Positions 38,101 to 64,000 of a stretch of 64,000 nucleotides of DNA are shown in pieces. Under the pieces are notes generated by a model. That model saw only the letters and a program-made list of their open reading frames with translations. It was not told where the DNA came from and made no database searches. The translations under genes and the position numbers were made by a program. The DNA comes from Lycocorax pyrrhopterus obiensis (Eukaryota; Chordata; Aves; Passeriformes; Paradisaeidae), in contig JACSVZ010000002.1 in assembly GCA_014706295.1 (NCBI GenBank), positions 109,070,930-109,134,929 on the forward strand, read 5' to 3'. How positions within the stretch are numbered: the stretch's first letter is position 1; every line of letters begins with the position of its first letter.

Positions 38101-41100
38101 TGTTAACCAGGGTTTGAATGAACACCAAGAATGTGCTCTGTGCAGAGACTACTTGTGTTCTCTTTCCGATTGTCCTGATGGGTATCACATTATTTGTCCC
38201 AGTTATTTAGCGGCTGTCCCTTTTTAAGGCTGTGGTTGAATGGCAGGAATAAGTAGAGCATATTTGATCTGCCCTGATAGGGGTTGCAGCCAGTGCAAAC
38301 CATTCTTCTGCCATTGTCCTTCATAACAAAATATATTGAAACAGTCATTTTCTTCATGACAGTACTTTGGCATGCTTTAATTTCAGCATTATTAGTCACT
38401 GCCCATATATGATACTAGTGTTGGTGGATGGAGTGGGAGGAAGAAGAAAGATATTTAAAACAAATTAGGGCTTCCTCCTCTGATGTGCATTACTGTGTCT
38501 GACCAAGAAGCCTATGACTTAACTATGCCTTCTGCATTTTAGTATGTTGTTTGCCTTAAGGCACAGTTAGTTATTCAGTTTGAATTTCCAATATTATTTT
38601 TAAAAGTCTTAGAAATGCAAAAGGAATTGCCGGCATTTAGCAGCGTTAGTGGTGAGATACAGAGGCAAGAGATACTAGTGTAATTATCGATACTAGTGTA
38701 ATTATCAGTTCAGTGTATTCATTAGTTCACAGAATCTTAAATAATACTCTGATGCTGTTTTCCATAACTCAGGGAGGAAAATTATATTATCGTTGAAAGG
38801 TTTTTACAAGTAATTTTTTTTTATTTTCTTGCTGTGATAAGTGATTAGGCTAAAACTGGGGGGAGGAGAGGAACAACGATGAGGATGGATGGTGTGGTGG
38901 GAGGGGCAGAAAAAACCCATCCTTACTAAAGTTGTCTGCTAATTAATCTTTGTTATGATAAAGAAAACTTAATCATGTACATAATAACAGGATTTTCAAC
39001 TTCAGCAGTGTTTGAATCAGAGAATTAATGCTTTTCAGTTAGGATATGAACCGTTCTTTAAGTAACAGGGTTTAAAGGGTTAGATGAACAGAACTAAATT
39101 CATGGGGTGTATGAACTGCAGCCCACGCTACATGTCCAGCGTAAGGCAAATCCACACAATGGGCAATTGTTTACTCCAGCACTTTCAGCCTGTCTAACAT
39201 AGTCTGCATTTCAATTTGCCATTATACCCTGAATGTGTTCACTTTATACTGTGGTATTTGAAATCTGCCCTGTGGGTTTCATTAAACTTTCTGTAGTGGC
39301 GTTATGCATCCTACTTGTTGGTTTCATTGTTGTTTGGTGAAGATGATCTTCCGTATCCATATGTCTGGCCATTGTTTCCACGACCAGTTCAGTGCAGCTT
39401 CCTCAGCACAAACTGCTCTCCCTTCTCCCATTGTCCAGGACAGGGTGACATCTGATGTTTGCATAGCTTTATTGTTTCTTTCCCATTATTGTCGAACTCT
39501 CATGGTAATACTTGGCAGTTTTACTGACTTTATAGAGTAGGATGTGATGTCGTAGAGAAGGGGACAGGGCTACCCAAATTTTCTCAATTGCAGGGAGGAG
39601 CTGCCCAGGTGTGCTGAGGGGCCTGTACTCAGGAAGAGAAACAGGGAATCCTCCACAGTGAGTAACCCCACTTTCAAGTGCACACAGTTTCCTTCATAGC
39701 CGTGTCCAGTACAGTGTAGTATCCTCTCCTGTCCTTTCCAATTTGCCCTCTGGAATGTTCCCAGTTTAGTTCTCCTCTTTTCTTTTTATTTTGCTGTATT
39801 CTCATTTTACCTTGTACTTTTACTTTGTCTTCTCTCTGAAGGTTAAAGTTTCCATTTTTGTCTCGTCACACCATTAATCTTTTCTCATCCTACTCTTAAT
39901 CTTTATACACATTGTCATTTTTCCAATGTGTCATTGTTGTTCTGTCACTAATACATCGTATCATTTCTCTTCCCTTGTGTTAAATGGCCCTTTTCCCAGC
40001 CCTGTGCAGTTTCTTCTGTCCTTACTCATTGCTGTACTTTTACTCTTTCCAACCCTCTCTTCTTTCTCCTTTCGGTTTTCCTTTCCTGATGGGTCCCTTT
40101 TGAATCTTGCCTATTGATGTACACAAGATAAACTCAGTTCAGCTCCCAGACCTTTCTAGTGCTACTTTCACCTATATGTCTCCCTTTGTGGAATGGAAAG
40201 ATAAAGGATGCAAAGCTCATCTCTAACAAAGAATTGAACGATTTGGTCAGCTGCATTTTGGCTGTGAGAGAGAACAGGCAGGAAATCAGACTGGTAAAAT
40301 GGCAGAAAAGGGCTGAGCTGGTCAAGCTGTAGTGAGTAGGCTGTCTTTGGCTTTAGGTGAGCTGCTGAATTACAGCCCTGGCCAGCACCCTTCCCAGTTT
40401 GACTTGTGTGATATGATGTGGCGGTGTCTCTAGTTCCTAGTGGGCAGGTATCCACATAGTAGTAGCTACTTTCATAATTGCCATTATTTGGTAACTACTA
40501 GGGAGAAGCTCAGGATCATTTGAATCAGACCAAACTGGTTTCATATTTACAGGGGGTAGAAATGTAAGTTCTGGCTGAGATATGTTGGCAAGATGCTCTG
40601 GGAAGCTTGATTGCTGTGGCCTGTGCCGCACCTTTTACTGCTGATTGAAGGGTTTCATTTTCCAGGGCTATCAGTCTGGCATTTTACATGAGCAAGAGTG
40701 GCTGTTTGTTTAACAGCATAAAACTGCTGGGGACGAAAAGGAAGTGGAAAATCAGAAAAATCCTTACAAGATGGTTCTATCTGTAGAGAGGACTGAGTTA
40801 CTTTGGGCTTAATTGGAAAAGGCAAAGGAGTGGAAAACTGAGCTGAACTGGGAAAATGTACTGCACTCTGTCATGTAGCATCTTGTGTGCTGTGAGTGTT
40901 CTGACTGCTTCATTTTTCATTGTTTTTAGAATAAAAAAGCATTTCAAAATTGAAGCCCTACTGTGTCAATTCTTACAGTAGCTCCTGGTCTACAAATGGA
41001 AGGTTTTAGCCAATTTTTTTCTGAGGTCGTGACAAAGCTAAGTGTAGAATAGTCAAATGACCTCAAAGAATTCTAAAGTAATAAAAATCAAAGAAAGTGC

Positions 41101-41470
41101 TAGTGGGTTTTTTTGGGATTTTTTTTTTCCCCTTTGGCTCTGTGTTTTATGTTTTTCCCCTCATGCTTGAAAGAAAATCTGTTGCTGTGTCATAAAACCA
41201 GTTGCGTATTCCAACTCTTTTATTTGTATCCTGGTAAGAGTTTTCCCAGGCAGATGTAGCAGACCATGTACAAAAGCAGCAAGTAAATCTTTTTCTTGCT
41301 GCAGTTTCCTGGGTTGTACCTGGCCTTCCAACAGACAGAGGACTCCAGTCTCAACACTGTCGTTCCCTGCCTTTCACGAATGACTGCATAAAAACTGCAT
41401 GATCACATAACCTTTCAGATTCACAGGACAGCTGTGTCTTGTCACTTACACATTTATTATTTCTTTTTAG
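35109..41470. other. Intron 1, 3' part, no gene recognised
   Basis: AT-rich, with an 18-base tandem duplication at 38671-38706 and T/G-rich low complexity near 37005-37070. Open frames at 35852-36157 and 37841-38188 have no recognisable domains. It ends in the exon 2 acceptor. Confidence 0.5.
38671..38706 (+). repeat. Perfect 18-bp tandem duplication
   Basis: GATACTAGTGTAATTATC occurs twice head to tail with no mismatch, which implies a recent replication-slippage event. Confidence 0.9.
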
Positions 41471-55611
<14,141 letters not shown>

Positions 55612-56960
55612 TTGTAAGATGAAGGTGAGGAGGGCAGGAGAGAAAGAGAGAAGACACTGGGAGAAGAATAAGGAAGAAAGAAGAGATAGGAAGCAGAGAC
55701 AGAAGATGGGAAAGTAGAAGGATAAAGGAGAGAGGAAAGGGAAGTAGAAGAAAACAAACAGACAGAATGAGGCTGCAGGGCCAGACACAGCCTTGTGGCT
55801 GAGATAGTGGTGCCTCTGGGGTAAAGAATTCAAGAAAAGGCAAAACCAGCACTCAGGCAGAAGAGGAGGGTAAAAAAATAGAGTGTGGAACAGTGGTGTG
55901 AACACCAAGGCCAGAGAAGAAGGAGGGAAGGAGGCGCTCTGGGCACCACAGCAGAGGATCCCTTGCAGGCTGTGGAGGGCCGCACTAGAGCAGATATCTG
56001 CACTGCAGCCAGTGGAGGACACCACATTTGGGTATTTCCTGAAGGAGGTGTTGCCCACAGAGAGTGCAGGCTGGAGGAGACAAAAAGTGTGAGGAGGAAG
56101 CAGTGGCAGAGAGGAGCAGTTGTGGACTGACTGTAACCCCCATGCTTCAGCACCACTCAGTGTGGGAAATGTGGAGGTACTGGGAATGAAGGAGGAAAAT
56201 TGACCCTGGAAGGGGAAAGCTGTTGTTTTAATTTTTTTTTGGTCTTTATTTCTCTCTACCCAAATCTTTTTTAATTGGCAATAAATATATTTTCATCAAG
56301 TCGACTCTGTTTTGTCTCTTACTGTAACTTGTAAGCAATCTCCCTGTCTTTATCTCAGCCCACAAGTTTTTCATCCCCTCTTCTCCCTGTTTCCTGTTGG
56401 GGAGGGGGAGGGAAAGGCTGGGTGGGCATTTGGCTGCTGGCCAAGGCAAACCCAGCACAAGAGGAAAGAAAGGACAAACAAGGGAGAAAAAGAGAGGAAC
56501 AAATAAAGTGAAGAGAAGAGAAAGGAGAAGAATAAAGATAGAAGGAAAAAATTAGAGAAAGGAGAAAGAAGAGAAGTGAAAAAGTAGAAAAATAAAACCG
56601 AGAAAAGAGAAAATAAGAGAGAAAGGAGGAAAGAATGAAAAGAGAGGAAAGGAAGAAAGAAAGGGCTAGAAAATAAATACCAGAAAAGAGAAAACAATAA
56701 AAAGTAAGATAGCGGAAAAGAAAACAGAATATAGAAGAAGAAGAAGAACAAGAGGAGAACAGAGGAGAGAGAGAATATAAAAAGGAGAGAAGAGAGGGGA
56801 AAGAAAAAGAGACATACAATAGGAGAGAGAAAATAAAGAGGAAGAGAAATAAAGATAAGATTGAGAAGAGAAAGATAAGGGAAAGAACTGGAGAAAACGA
56901 GACAGAAAAGAAAATAAGAGAAAAAATAATGAAAAGGAAGCAAGTCGAAGCAAGTTCACT
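55612..56960 (+). repeat. Polypurine (GA-rich) tract, interrupted by an LTR
   Basis: Purine-only or nearly purine-only sequence occupies about 55612-55760 and 56460-56945 on the + strand, built from GAAA, GAGA and GGAA units. The complementary strand gives long spurious open frames rich in Ser, Phe and Leu. The LTR at about 55770-56459 sits between the two purine blocks. Confidence 0.85.
55770..56459 (+). mobile_element. ERVL-like LTR (copy 2, 5' end decayed)
   Basis: Colinear with the LTR at 2165-3139: GTGGTGCCTCTGGGGTAAAG, an ACACCAAGGCCAG block, GCAGTGGCAGAGAGGAGCAG, ATGATGAACTGACTG-like GTGGACTGACTGTAACCCCC, AATAAA at 56280-56285, TCATCAAGTCGACTCTG at about 56293, and an ending like GGCAAACCCAGCACA. 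It is shorter and more diverged, and the 5' boundary is unclear. No internal retroviral genes are attached. Confidence 0.7.
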
Positions 56961-57839
56961 GTGGTTGAGGAATCTGTAGCTGAATGCTGTTAGCAGCAAA
57001 TTTAAAATTTTTAACTGACAGAAAGAGCTCATATGTGGTAACCAAGACCCTGGAAATTATTTTCCGTCAAGTAAAAGTGGTAAAATCCCTCTATTAAAAT
57101 AACTCAACTTTGGTTTCAGCATTGCCATTCTATGAATAGATACATTATTTCCAGGTAAAAATTTCCGAAGAAATTGTAATAAGCGTTAAGAACTTTCTTA
57201 CTGATTTGGACTGATTACTTAGGCCTGTGGGTGGGTGGTGTAGCTGAAATGGCATAGCAAACTCTGGCAGGCCAGCATGTTGGCATGCATCAGTTTTTAA
57301 GGGCAAAGTTACTGAGCCGGTTTAATTGGGATAACTGAGTAGGGGTTTTGATAGTAAAAAAAGAAAAAAAAATCAGTTTAAATTCAGCATAGCACTTTAC
57401 TTTCACGCTGTTGTTTCTATCAGGAAGAAATATTGTTTAATAAAGTAATGTCATATTACAGCATGGTAGCTCAACATTCAGTAACATATTAAAGATTTCA
57501 AGATTTCTGATATGAAAAAATAAATCCATAATTCTCATAAAATATAAAGAATAGTTTTAAACTGTGTAGTACTTAGCAGAGTTCTTTATATAGTACTTTG
57601 CTTGGCAATACTCTTTTATTATTTCCTTAAATGGTTAAATCTTGCCATAATTTAAGCCTTTTCACTGACATATATCACATGCCTTTTAGAATTTAATTCG
57701 GATAGGTCTTAACAGCATGTTGTATTTTGCCTTTTGTGTTTTGTTTTCATTACTGGGGGAAGGTAGAAGGAGATGTACGTTCATAGGTGCATCTTCCAGT
57801 TTTATAAATTTAGTTGCAATTGGTTTAATGGCAGCAACT

Positions 57840-58090
57840 GGGAAATGGCGTCGAAATCATGTGAGGGAGCCAGGAACATGACAAAAGGCTCCAGTGGTGG
57901 AACGCGTGGGCGTGTGGGGCTCCATCCAGCTTGGTAATTCTGCTTTCCCTCAGCAGGGTGGTACCCCCGCCTCTCCCCTCCTCTGCGTCCTCTGGCGCCA
58001 GATGCAGCAACCCAAGGGGTTACGGCTGAGGCGAGCCAGCTGCATCTGGCGCGTAGGTTCGGGAGCGGCTGGAGGGAGCGCGGTACGTTA
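57840..58090. other. Small CpG-rich block with inverted repeat in intron 2
   Basis: A GC-rich, CpG-containing block stands out from the AT-rich intron (GCGTCG, ACGCGTGGGCG, TGGCGCCAGA, GGCGCGTAGGTTCGGGAGCGG). It carries a 14-base perfect inverted repeat (57995-58008 and 58039-58052). It could be an intronic CpG island or alternative promoter, part of a mobile element, or the 5' region of the old CR1 copy downstream. No gene is recognisable: the 180-codon minus-strand frame at 57802-58344 has no family features. Confidence 0.5.
57995..58052. repeat. 14-bp perfect inverted repeat, 30-bp spacer
   Basis: GCGCCAGATGCAGC (57995-58008) and its exact complement GCTGCATCTGGCGC (58039-58052). The left arm overlaps a separate 12-base palindrome TCTGGCGCCAGA (57991-58002). 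Cruciform or RNA hairpin potential is evident; function is unknown. Confidence 0.9.
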
Positions 58091-59190
58091 GCTGACAAAA
58101 GGTGAAATACAGACCTTGCTCTGAGGAGTCTGAAATGGGAACCAGTTGTGTCAGTCTGAGGCCATCCTTCTCCAGTTACTGTAAACCAATATTGTAGCCA
58201 AAAGAATAATCCTGCTCTCTCCAAGCTGCTTTTCCTATTCTGGTCTGCCCATCTCCCTGGATGCTGGCACAAGGGTTCACATGGCTGTTTGGGGGAATAA
58301 GTTTTGAATAAAGAAAAAAGGGGTGTGGGGGCAGAACGTGTCATGGAGACAGGAACACGTGGTCTGCCTTAGAGGGAAGCCACTCAAGCTGCTTTTTTGA
58401 GTGGTAGAGCTGGTAGAAAGTGACATGAGTCCTGTATTTGTCCTGGTGCAAACCTCACTGGTGAAAGCAGCAACTGCTCCATGGCCTTTCAAAAAGGTAC
58501 AGAAGTGCACTATTGCTGGCATAACTGCAGGGTGGTGTCTTGTAACCATTACAGCTTTGGTAAAAGGAGTCCCTGCTGTGGATGATAAGAAAGGCTGGAA
58601 ATTCTTCTTATCAATCGGGGGAGGAGTATGGCTGGAAGCTGTGACCTGCATCAGGGTTATGGTCCTGGTATAGCATGATAAAGTAGGAATCCTACTCAGT
58701 CTTCTGAACTAGGCCTGGCTCACAGTGGTTTTCTGGCAACACTTTGTTCTTCCTTTTTTTCCCTTTTTCTTTGTGCAACAGAGTTAATGAAGCCACTGTC
58801 AGATGCTGCATGGGCTTCCTCTGTGGGTGGTGCAGCAGCTCGGAAGTCCTGTTGTTCTTTTGCAGTATATTTTGTCACTTTGTTGCAGATCTCCGGCAGA
58901 GGCAACTAATCAGAGAAGGAGCAGTTGCAGCAGTTTCCAGGCTTCTTGAGGAAGCTTCAGGGAAAATCTTCTGGGTGCTCCTGTTTCTGGGAACTTTGGT
59001 GGTATGCTGCAGCATGTCAGGGCTATTGGAGGCATTTGACTCAGTTCTGACAGACAGCTTTTGTTGGCTACTTACTGGTTGTGGACTGCCTATGTAGTAG
59101 TCATAAGCTCACTGTGGATAGAAACTCCTAAGCTTGGGCAGATGGAAATTTATGACTTCTGGCAAAAGAAGAAAGCTTCTCTGCCTACAG
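58091..59190. other. Unassigned stretch before the old CR1 copy
   Basis: Less AT-rich than the surroundings, with open frames of 90-117 codons (58401-58673, 58744-59097) that contain hydrophobic runs but no motif I recognise. It may be the decayed 5' UTR and ORF1 start of the CR1 that follows; I could not match it. Confidence 0.35.
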
Positions 59191-61680
59191 AGAAGGATAG
59201 GTGTAGTGCACTGGAGGGAGGTGAGCAGGATTGTCGGAGGAGACAATCAGAGCCAGCTGAGGCTCAGCCACATTGTGTACATGAAGACTAAAATGGGGGT
59301 GACAGTTATTTGGGATCATATCATGACAGAGACATCGCCCGTCTTCCAGCCTGGTGTACTTGTTATAGCTGGAGGTTTACTTCTTGTTGGGTACTTGGAT
59401 CACAGATGTTGCAGATGGACGTTGTTCAGCCCTCCGACTTCATCCCTTGGTGTTCATCCATGTGGTTTCCATGATACCACTGGGGTGAGCCCAAGTATGT
59501 TAAAAGTAACTGCACTGACTGGTGGCAAGGGTGAAGATCACAAATGCTTAGGTGGTGTTTTTCTCAATCCTGCCAGTGAGGTGAAAATGCTTGGGTGGCA
59601 GAGGACACATCCATCAAGTCCAAGTCCGAATCTGCTGTACGGCAAATGCTCTTGTGATGTCAGCTGGTGTCACAGGCAAAGCCATAGCACTCCCTTTGAG
59701 GAGTAAGGACTACTGAATAGGGACAGGACTCATGAGATGGAGTGTGGCAAAGGCATCTTTGCTGACTGTCTCAGTCATCTCTTCTACAGGGCATTGAAGC
59801 AGCTACTTGATGTGCAGGTTGCTGGAATTTGAAGAGAAGTAAAGGCATGGGGATCATCCTGGAGTTGTCTGGTGATAAACATAATTGGAGAAACCTTGCG
59901 CTTTCTTTATGCAGTCTCTGCACACTTTCAGAACACCGTAGGGTTACAAACATGGGGAGGTAATGCACACAATAGGGTGCTACTGTGGATAGATGGAGGG
60001 ATGTAGGCTGACAGAGAGGGACAGTGCATTCAAAGGAGGGGTGGGAGTGCACAGTGCTTTGCCCTGGAATGAGTACTGAGCCTCAGGCAGAACAACACAA
60101 ATAATGCTGTGGTTAGCATCTGCTGCAGACCATCTGACCAAGAAGTAGATGAGGCCTTAAAGTAACTGCTGGGTGCCTTGCAATTGTTGCAGACCATAGT
60201 AGTTGTGGGGGATGCAAGCAAGCCAGGACATTCCTGAGAGTCAATTTCTTGATGCAGGTGATGTGCTGTCCTGGACTCCTTACATATGAACGAGGAAGGA
60301 CTGACTGAATGTATGAAGGTCGATGACTGTTTTGGCCATGGCTGATCATCAAACTATGGACAAAAGGGTCCAGGGAAGCTGTTTTATCTTCCTTGATGAA
60401 TGAGAATGGCTCTTTATAATGCACAAAAAGTTAAGCAAGTGTGGCGGAAAGCCAATATGAGTGAGAAGAGGCAAATCATGCCTGATCAGCCTCTTTATGT
60501 TCTATGTTCACATGACTGGTTCTGTGCATGAGAGGACAGCAGTGGATATCTTTTACCTCGACTTTAGCAAGACATTTGGCATCATTTCCCATAGTATTGT
60601 CATAGCAAATCGAAGACATAGGAACTCAAAGAGTTGACAGTAAGGTAGATGGGAATTTGCTTTGGCTGCAGGCCCCGAAGTGTTTTGATCAAAGGTGCTG
60701 ACTCCTGTTGGTGACTGGTTACTAAGTGGTGTTGCTCAGACATTGGTACTGAGGCTGTTACTGGTAATGTTGCTGTTAAACACCCAGAATCTGGGACAGA
60801 GTGCACATTCAGCAGGTTTAGAGGTAGCAATTGGTACACAGAAGACTGGGCTGTTGTTCAGAGGGATCTAGACAGCAGAGGACTGTGCTAACAGGAGCCT
60901 CATGAAATTCAACACAGGCAAGAGCAAATTTCTTCATCTGGAACACAGTAATCCATCTGGTGGTGTAGGCTGGGGGCTAACAGGGCAGGAATCAGCTTTG
61001 CAGAAAATTACCTGGGAGTCCTGCTGCTTAACAAGGCAGCTATTAGTCCATCAATGTGCCCTTGCAGCAAAGATGGGCAAGCCCATGTTGGGTTGTGTTA
61101 GCAGAAGTGTGGCCAGCAGGCCAAGTGAACTGATCCTTCCCCTCTGTTCAGCACTTGTGAGACCTCGTTTGGAGAACCATGTCCAGTTTGGGGCCCCCTA
61201 TTCCAGGAAAGAGATTGATGCATCGAAGTGAGTCCAGTGAAGGTCCACCAAGATGGCTGGAGGCTGGAGCATATGGTGTATGAGGAAAGGCTGAGAGCTG
61301 GGCTTGTTCACACAGCAGAAGGGAAGGCTCAGTGGGATCCTGTGGCACACCACTGCTAACTAATGGGAGTGTGTAGGGAAGACAGAGCCAGGCTTTTCTT
61401 GGAGATTGCATAGTGGCAGCATGAGAAGCAAAGAATGAGAGGCATCAGACACAAAGTGGAACGTGAAAAACTCTGAATTGATACTAAGAAAAATACTTTC
61501 CCAGTTAAAACAGTTAAGCACAGGAGGGAGGTAGTCCAGGGAGGCTGTGAAGTCTCCATTCTTGGAGATTGCACAGATCTTGAGTGGACAAGGCTGAGAT
61601 CCAAGTGGCCCAGCTTTGAGCAGAAGGTTGGACTAGATAACTTCTGGAAGTTCCTACCACAGTAAATTATATGAGTGCAT
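59190..61680 (+). mobile_element. Old CR1 LINE with ORF1 esterase, endonuclease and RT remnants
   Basis: Heavily mutated, but element order is preserved. ORF1 esterase remnants: QPSDFIPW (near 59430), then a GLLNRDRTHEMECGKGIFAD segment (near 59705-59765), like GLLGRDGVHLSKxGKxIFA of CR1. APE endonuclease remnants: NNTNNAVVSICCRPSDQEV (near 60088-60145), and VVVGDASKPGH (near 60198-60230), where active copies have MGDFNHP. RT remnants: a YLDFSKTF-like segment (near 60555-60580), FNTGKSKFLHLEHSNP (60905-60955), SALVRPRLENHVQFGAPYSRK (about 61150-61212). CR1 3' UTR: TTGGACTAGATAACTTCTGG near 61628. The frame is broken throughout. The 109-codon frame at 60902-61231 is part of this dead ORF2. Confidence 0.85.
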
Positions 61681-61723
61681 GAAACTTGGTGGAGCTGAAT
61701 GTTCTTAAAAATAGCTGTAACTC

Positions 61724-61748
61724 TTTTTTTTTTTTTTGGGGGGGGGGG
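61724..61748 (+). repeat. T14G11 homopolymer junction
   Basis: Fourteen T directly followed by eleven G, about 45 bases after the CR1 3' end. Lengths are prone to sequencing error. Confidence 0.8.
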
Positions 61749-64000
61749 TGGGGTGCGTTGGCATGTATTTTGTATTTTGCATTTGACTAACCCGTTGTAT
61801 ATGAATAACACATTAACACGCACACACAAAGATATTCTTAAAACACTACAGGGAAAGTTGTGGAGACTGGCCAATTAAAAAGCCAAATTAAACAAGAGAA
61901 CTTGGGATAACTTCATACAGGTCCCTTGTGTAGGGTGATTAAGTTTTAGAGGCCAAAAGGCATTCAGTGATTATTGACTATGTCTTGTTCAGCACAGTCA
62001 CTTTACTTTCCACCTTAACTATTTTTTTTTTCCTTGAGGAGTAAGCTTCAGCCACCTTGAAGCCAAGAATATTTGGAAGGGTGGGGTGGTTTTTTTCGTT
62101 TTATACATTGCACATTTTGTGGCAATGTTTTTCTTGGGTTTAGTACATTTTTGAATGTAGCACAGTCATTACTTCATTTTTCTAAACATATGTATTTAAA
62201 GCCCACAAGGGTCTGTGAAATCTGATACTAAAATAAGACATCGTATATATAAAAACCATGGTTTCGTTAAGAAAGCCATTTTTTAACCTCTACTCCAGAA
62301 TTCCTTTAATGTGGCAGGAATTCATTTTTTTCCTGTATTTATAGTTTTGTCCTTCATGGTGATTATTGATATTGGAGTAGAAAATAAAAAATGTACTACT
62401 GCTTTTTAATGAAATCAGTTAAAACTATTAAAAGGAAATGTTTTATTAAAAGAGAAAAGGACAAAAAAGTACATTTTTGAATAGGAAGTAGCTGTCAGAC
62501 AGAACCATGTTATTTAACCAGTATAAGAATGTTACACAAAAAAAATATATAAAATAGTTTCTTTTAAGTGGTGTTGAATGAGGGGGGTGTTTTCAGTCCA
62601 GGGGACACCTTATCTGTCATGACTGTCTCTGATACATGCTGATTTCTTGTTCTTTTGGGATGATTTTCTTTCTGAAACATTTTTCTTTCAGGATGATTCC
62701 AAAAGGTGCTCTTTAATATTTGCCTGTGTCTTTCAACAACACGTTCGAAGTGCCCTTTTTTGTTAGCATTGCTTTTTTTCTTGTATTATTTGTACTACAT
62801 CTAATGAAATGGTAAGGATTCAAAGTGCAGAGATGCATTTACATATATCCTTTCTTTGAGATTTTTCTTCACAAAGAAGAAAAACCTGGTGTTTTCCCAG
62901 GTGTTACGGAGCACAGAGAAGTGTAAACATTTCTCCATAAAACTTGTATTCTCATTTCCTTTCTGGTTGAGGAATGCTTGTTGCCATATGTGAATATCAT
63001 TTAAAGAGGTGTCATGGTGTTTCAAACATACTTTACAGAACATTCAAAGTATTCAAGGAGACCTACTCAGAGACATGGCTGGCAAAAGATAATCAGCAAA
63101 AATAACGACATGGAGTATTTGAATTTCAGGAAAATTGTTAATATCTTTCAGTCTGTAGTATATAATGTGGCATTGGTACGATGGGTTTGTGTGCTTTTTA
63201 TTTTCTCTTCTCAAATTTACCTGCTGTACTGAGAGCATCTTGTTTTCAGATACATTATAAATATTTTCGGGGAAAAATTCTTAACAGTAGCTCTATAAAA
63301 TTCTGTTCAGGAACACTTAAATTTTACACAGGTTCTGGAACTTTTATAAATAAAGGCTTTCTTGTGACAGAAAATGGTTAAAAAAAAAAGGAAAAAGTCT
63401 GGCTGGCTTAAGGAGTACTGAGATTTGCAGTGAACTTTTGTTCATGGGGCTTTTCATTTTATTGTTTTAGAAGAGTTGTAATAAAGCTCCACTTTCAGCA
63501 CGGATGAACTCCATTTGCTGTTTTCTTCTGAAACATTACTGTGGCTATTGTCACCAGGTTTGACACCATCAGAAGTTTTCTCAGGCTGCCAGCACCATGA
63601 GATAAAATAGACTTTGCTCTAGATAGCAAAAAGATTCATTACCAGTCTTGTACAGTATCAGAACTTCATCTACCTTGGCCTCAGACCACAGAGCACTCAA
63701 AAGGTAAGGGTGGAAATGCCAAACTTGATTGAAATGTCTATGAAAGGCCATTGCACAGAGCAGAGGGCAGGACCAGATGTGTTTTCAGTAATCTTTACCC
63801 CTGAAGAAAAAACGAGACATCAGATAGTGCTGCAATACTGCTAAAAGGTGAAAAAAATGCCTAAGTCTGTGCCGTCATTTGCAAAAGTGAGGCAAACTCT
63901 TAGCTACTGAGAGGGAATTAGAATAAAAATTTATGTGTAGCCATACATGAGAGCTTTGCTTACCAAGAAACATCTTTGATTGTGTGGTCAGTTAGTCACT
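61749..64000. other. Intron 2, distal part of window, nothing recognised
   Basis: AT-rich sequence with short frames only. ASXL3 exon 3 was looked for and not found. Confidence 0.55.

Larger units (their letters stand above)
15569..41470 (+). other. ASXL3: ASXL3 intron 1 (25.9 kb)
   Basis: Bounded by GTAGGT at the donor and a pyrimidine tract plus AG at the acceptor. The first 400 bases are still part of the CpG island and contain GT-rich microsatellites. The remainder is AT-rich and holds three CR1 pieces, one solo LTR, T-rich low-complexity tracts and the antisense coding-like stretch described separately. I saw no other exon and no RNA gene inside it. Confidence 0.9.

Noticed and set aside
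56355..57032. 225- and 190-codon minus-strand frames rich in Ser, Phe and Leu
   Set aside because: They are the complement of the polypurine tract and have no complexity beyond CT repeats.
57802..58344. 180-codon minus-strand frame
   Set aside because: Open only because of the local GC-rich block; no motif, splice context or family resemblance.
61148..61411. Minus-strand frame overlapping the old CR1
   Set aside because: It is the antisense of decayed CR1 RT sequence.

Overview
The window looks like a piece of an avian macrochromosome, probably from a neoavian bird rather than a galliform. The reasons are AT-rich sequence with one sharp CpG island, several CR1 LINE copies with the typical bird 3' end, two LTRs of a bird ERVL-like family and one short class II-type solo LTR. 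No bacterial or plasmid features are present. Most of the DNA is non-coding.

One protein-coding gene is supported: the 5' end of ASXL3 on the + strand. Coding exon 1 is 15515-15568, inside a CpG island at about 14725-15975. Exon 2 is 41471-41553. Together they encode the first 45 residues plus two bases of the next codon, which is the start of the N-terminal HARE-HTH domain of this Polycomb/BAP1-associated protein. Intron 1 is 25.9 kb. Intron 2 starts at 41554 and runs past the right edge. I did not find exon 3.

Region by region: 1-14.7 kb is upstream intergenic DNA. It holds an ERVL-type LTR (2165-3139), an antisense CR1 fragment (8139-8605), a CR1 tail (12990-13112), and a badly decayed Ty3/gypsy-type pol on the minus strand (about 9.5-11.8 kb, perhaps to 12.4 kb). 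The pol relic is the least expected item in the window. Next come the ASXL3 promoter and exon 1. Intron 1 carries CR1 pieces at 24.1 and 26.5 kb, a 2.3 kb 5'-truncated CR1 with broken reverse transcriptase (27990-30257), and a solo LTR with clean 6-bp target duplications (34769-35102). It also has an unidentified antisense stretch at 21.9-24.1 kb that reads like decayed coding sequence. Intron 2 carries a polypurine tract interrupted by a second ERVL-type LTR (55.6-56.95 kb), a small CpG-rich block with a 14-bp inverted repeat (57.84-58.09 kb), and an old CR1 that still shows ORF1 esterase, endonuclease and reverse transcriptase remnants in order (about 59.2-61.68 kb).

Repeat assignments rest on motif reading and remembered family features, not on database searches. 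Splice junctions were set by reading frame, GT/AG signals and the known ASXL3 N-terminus.
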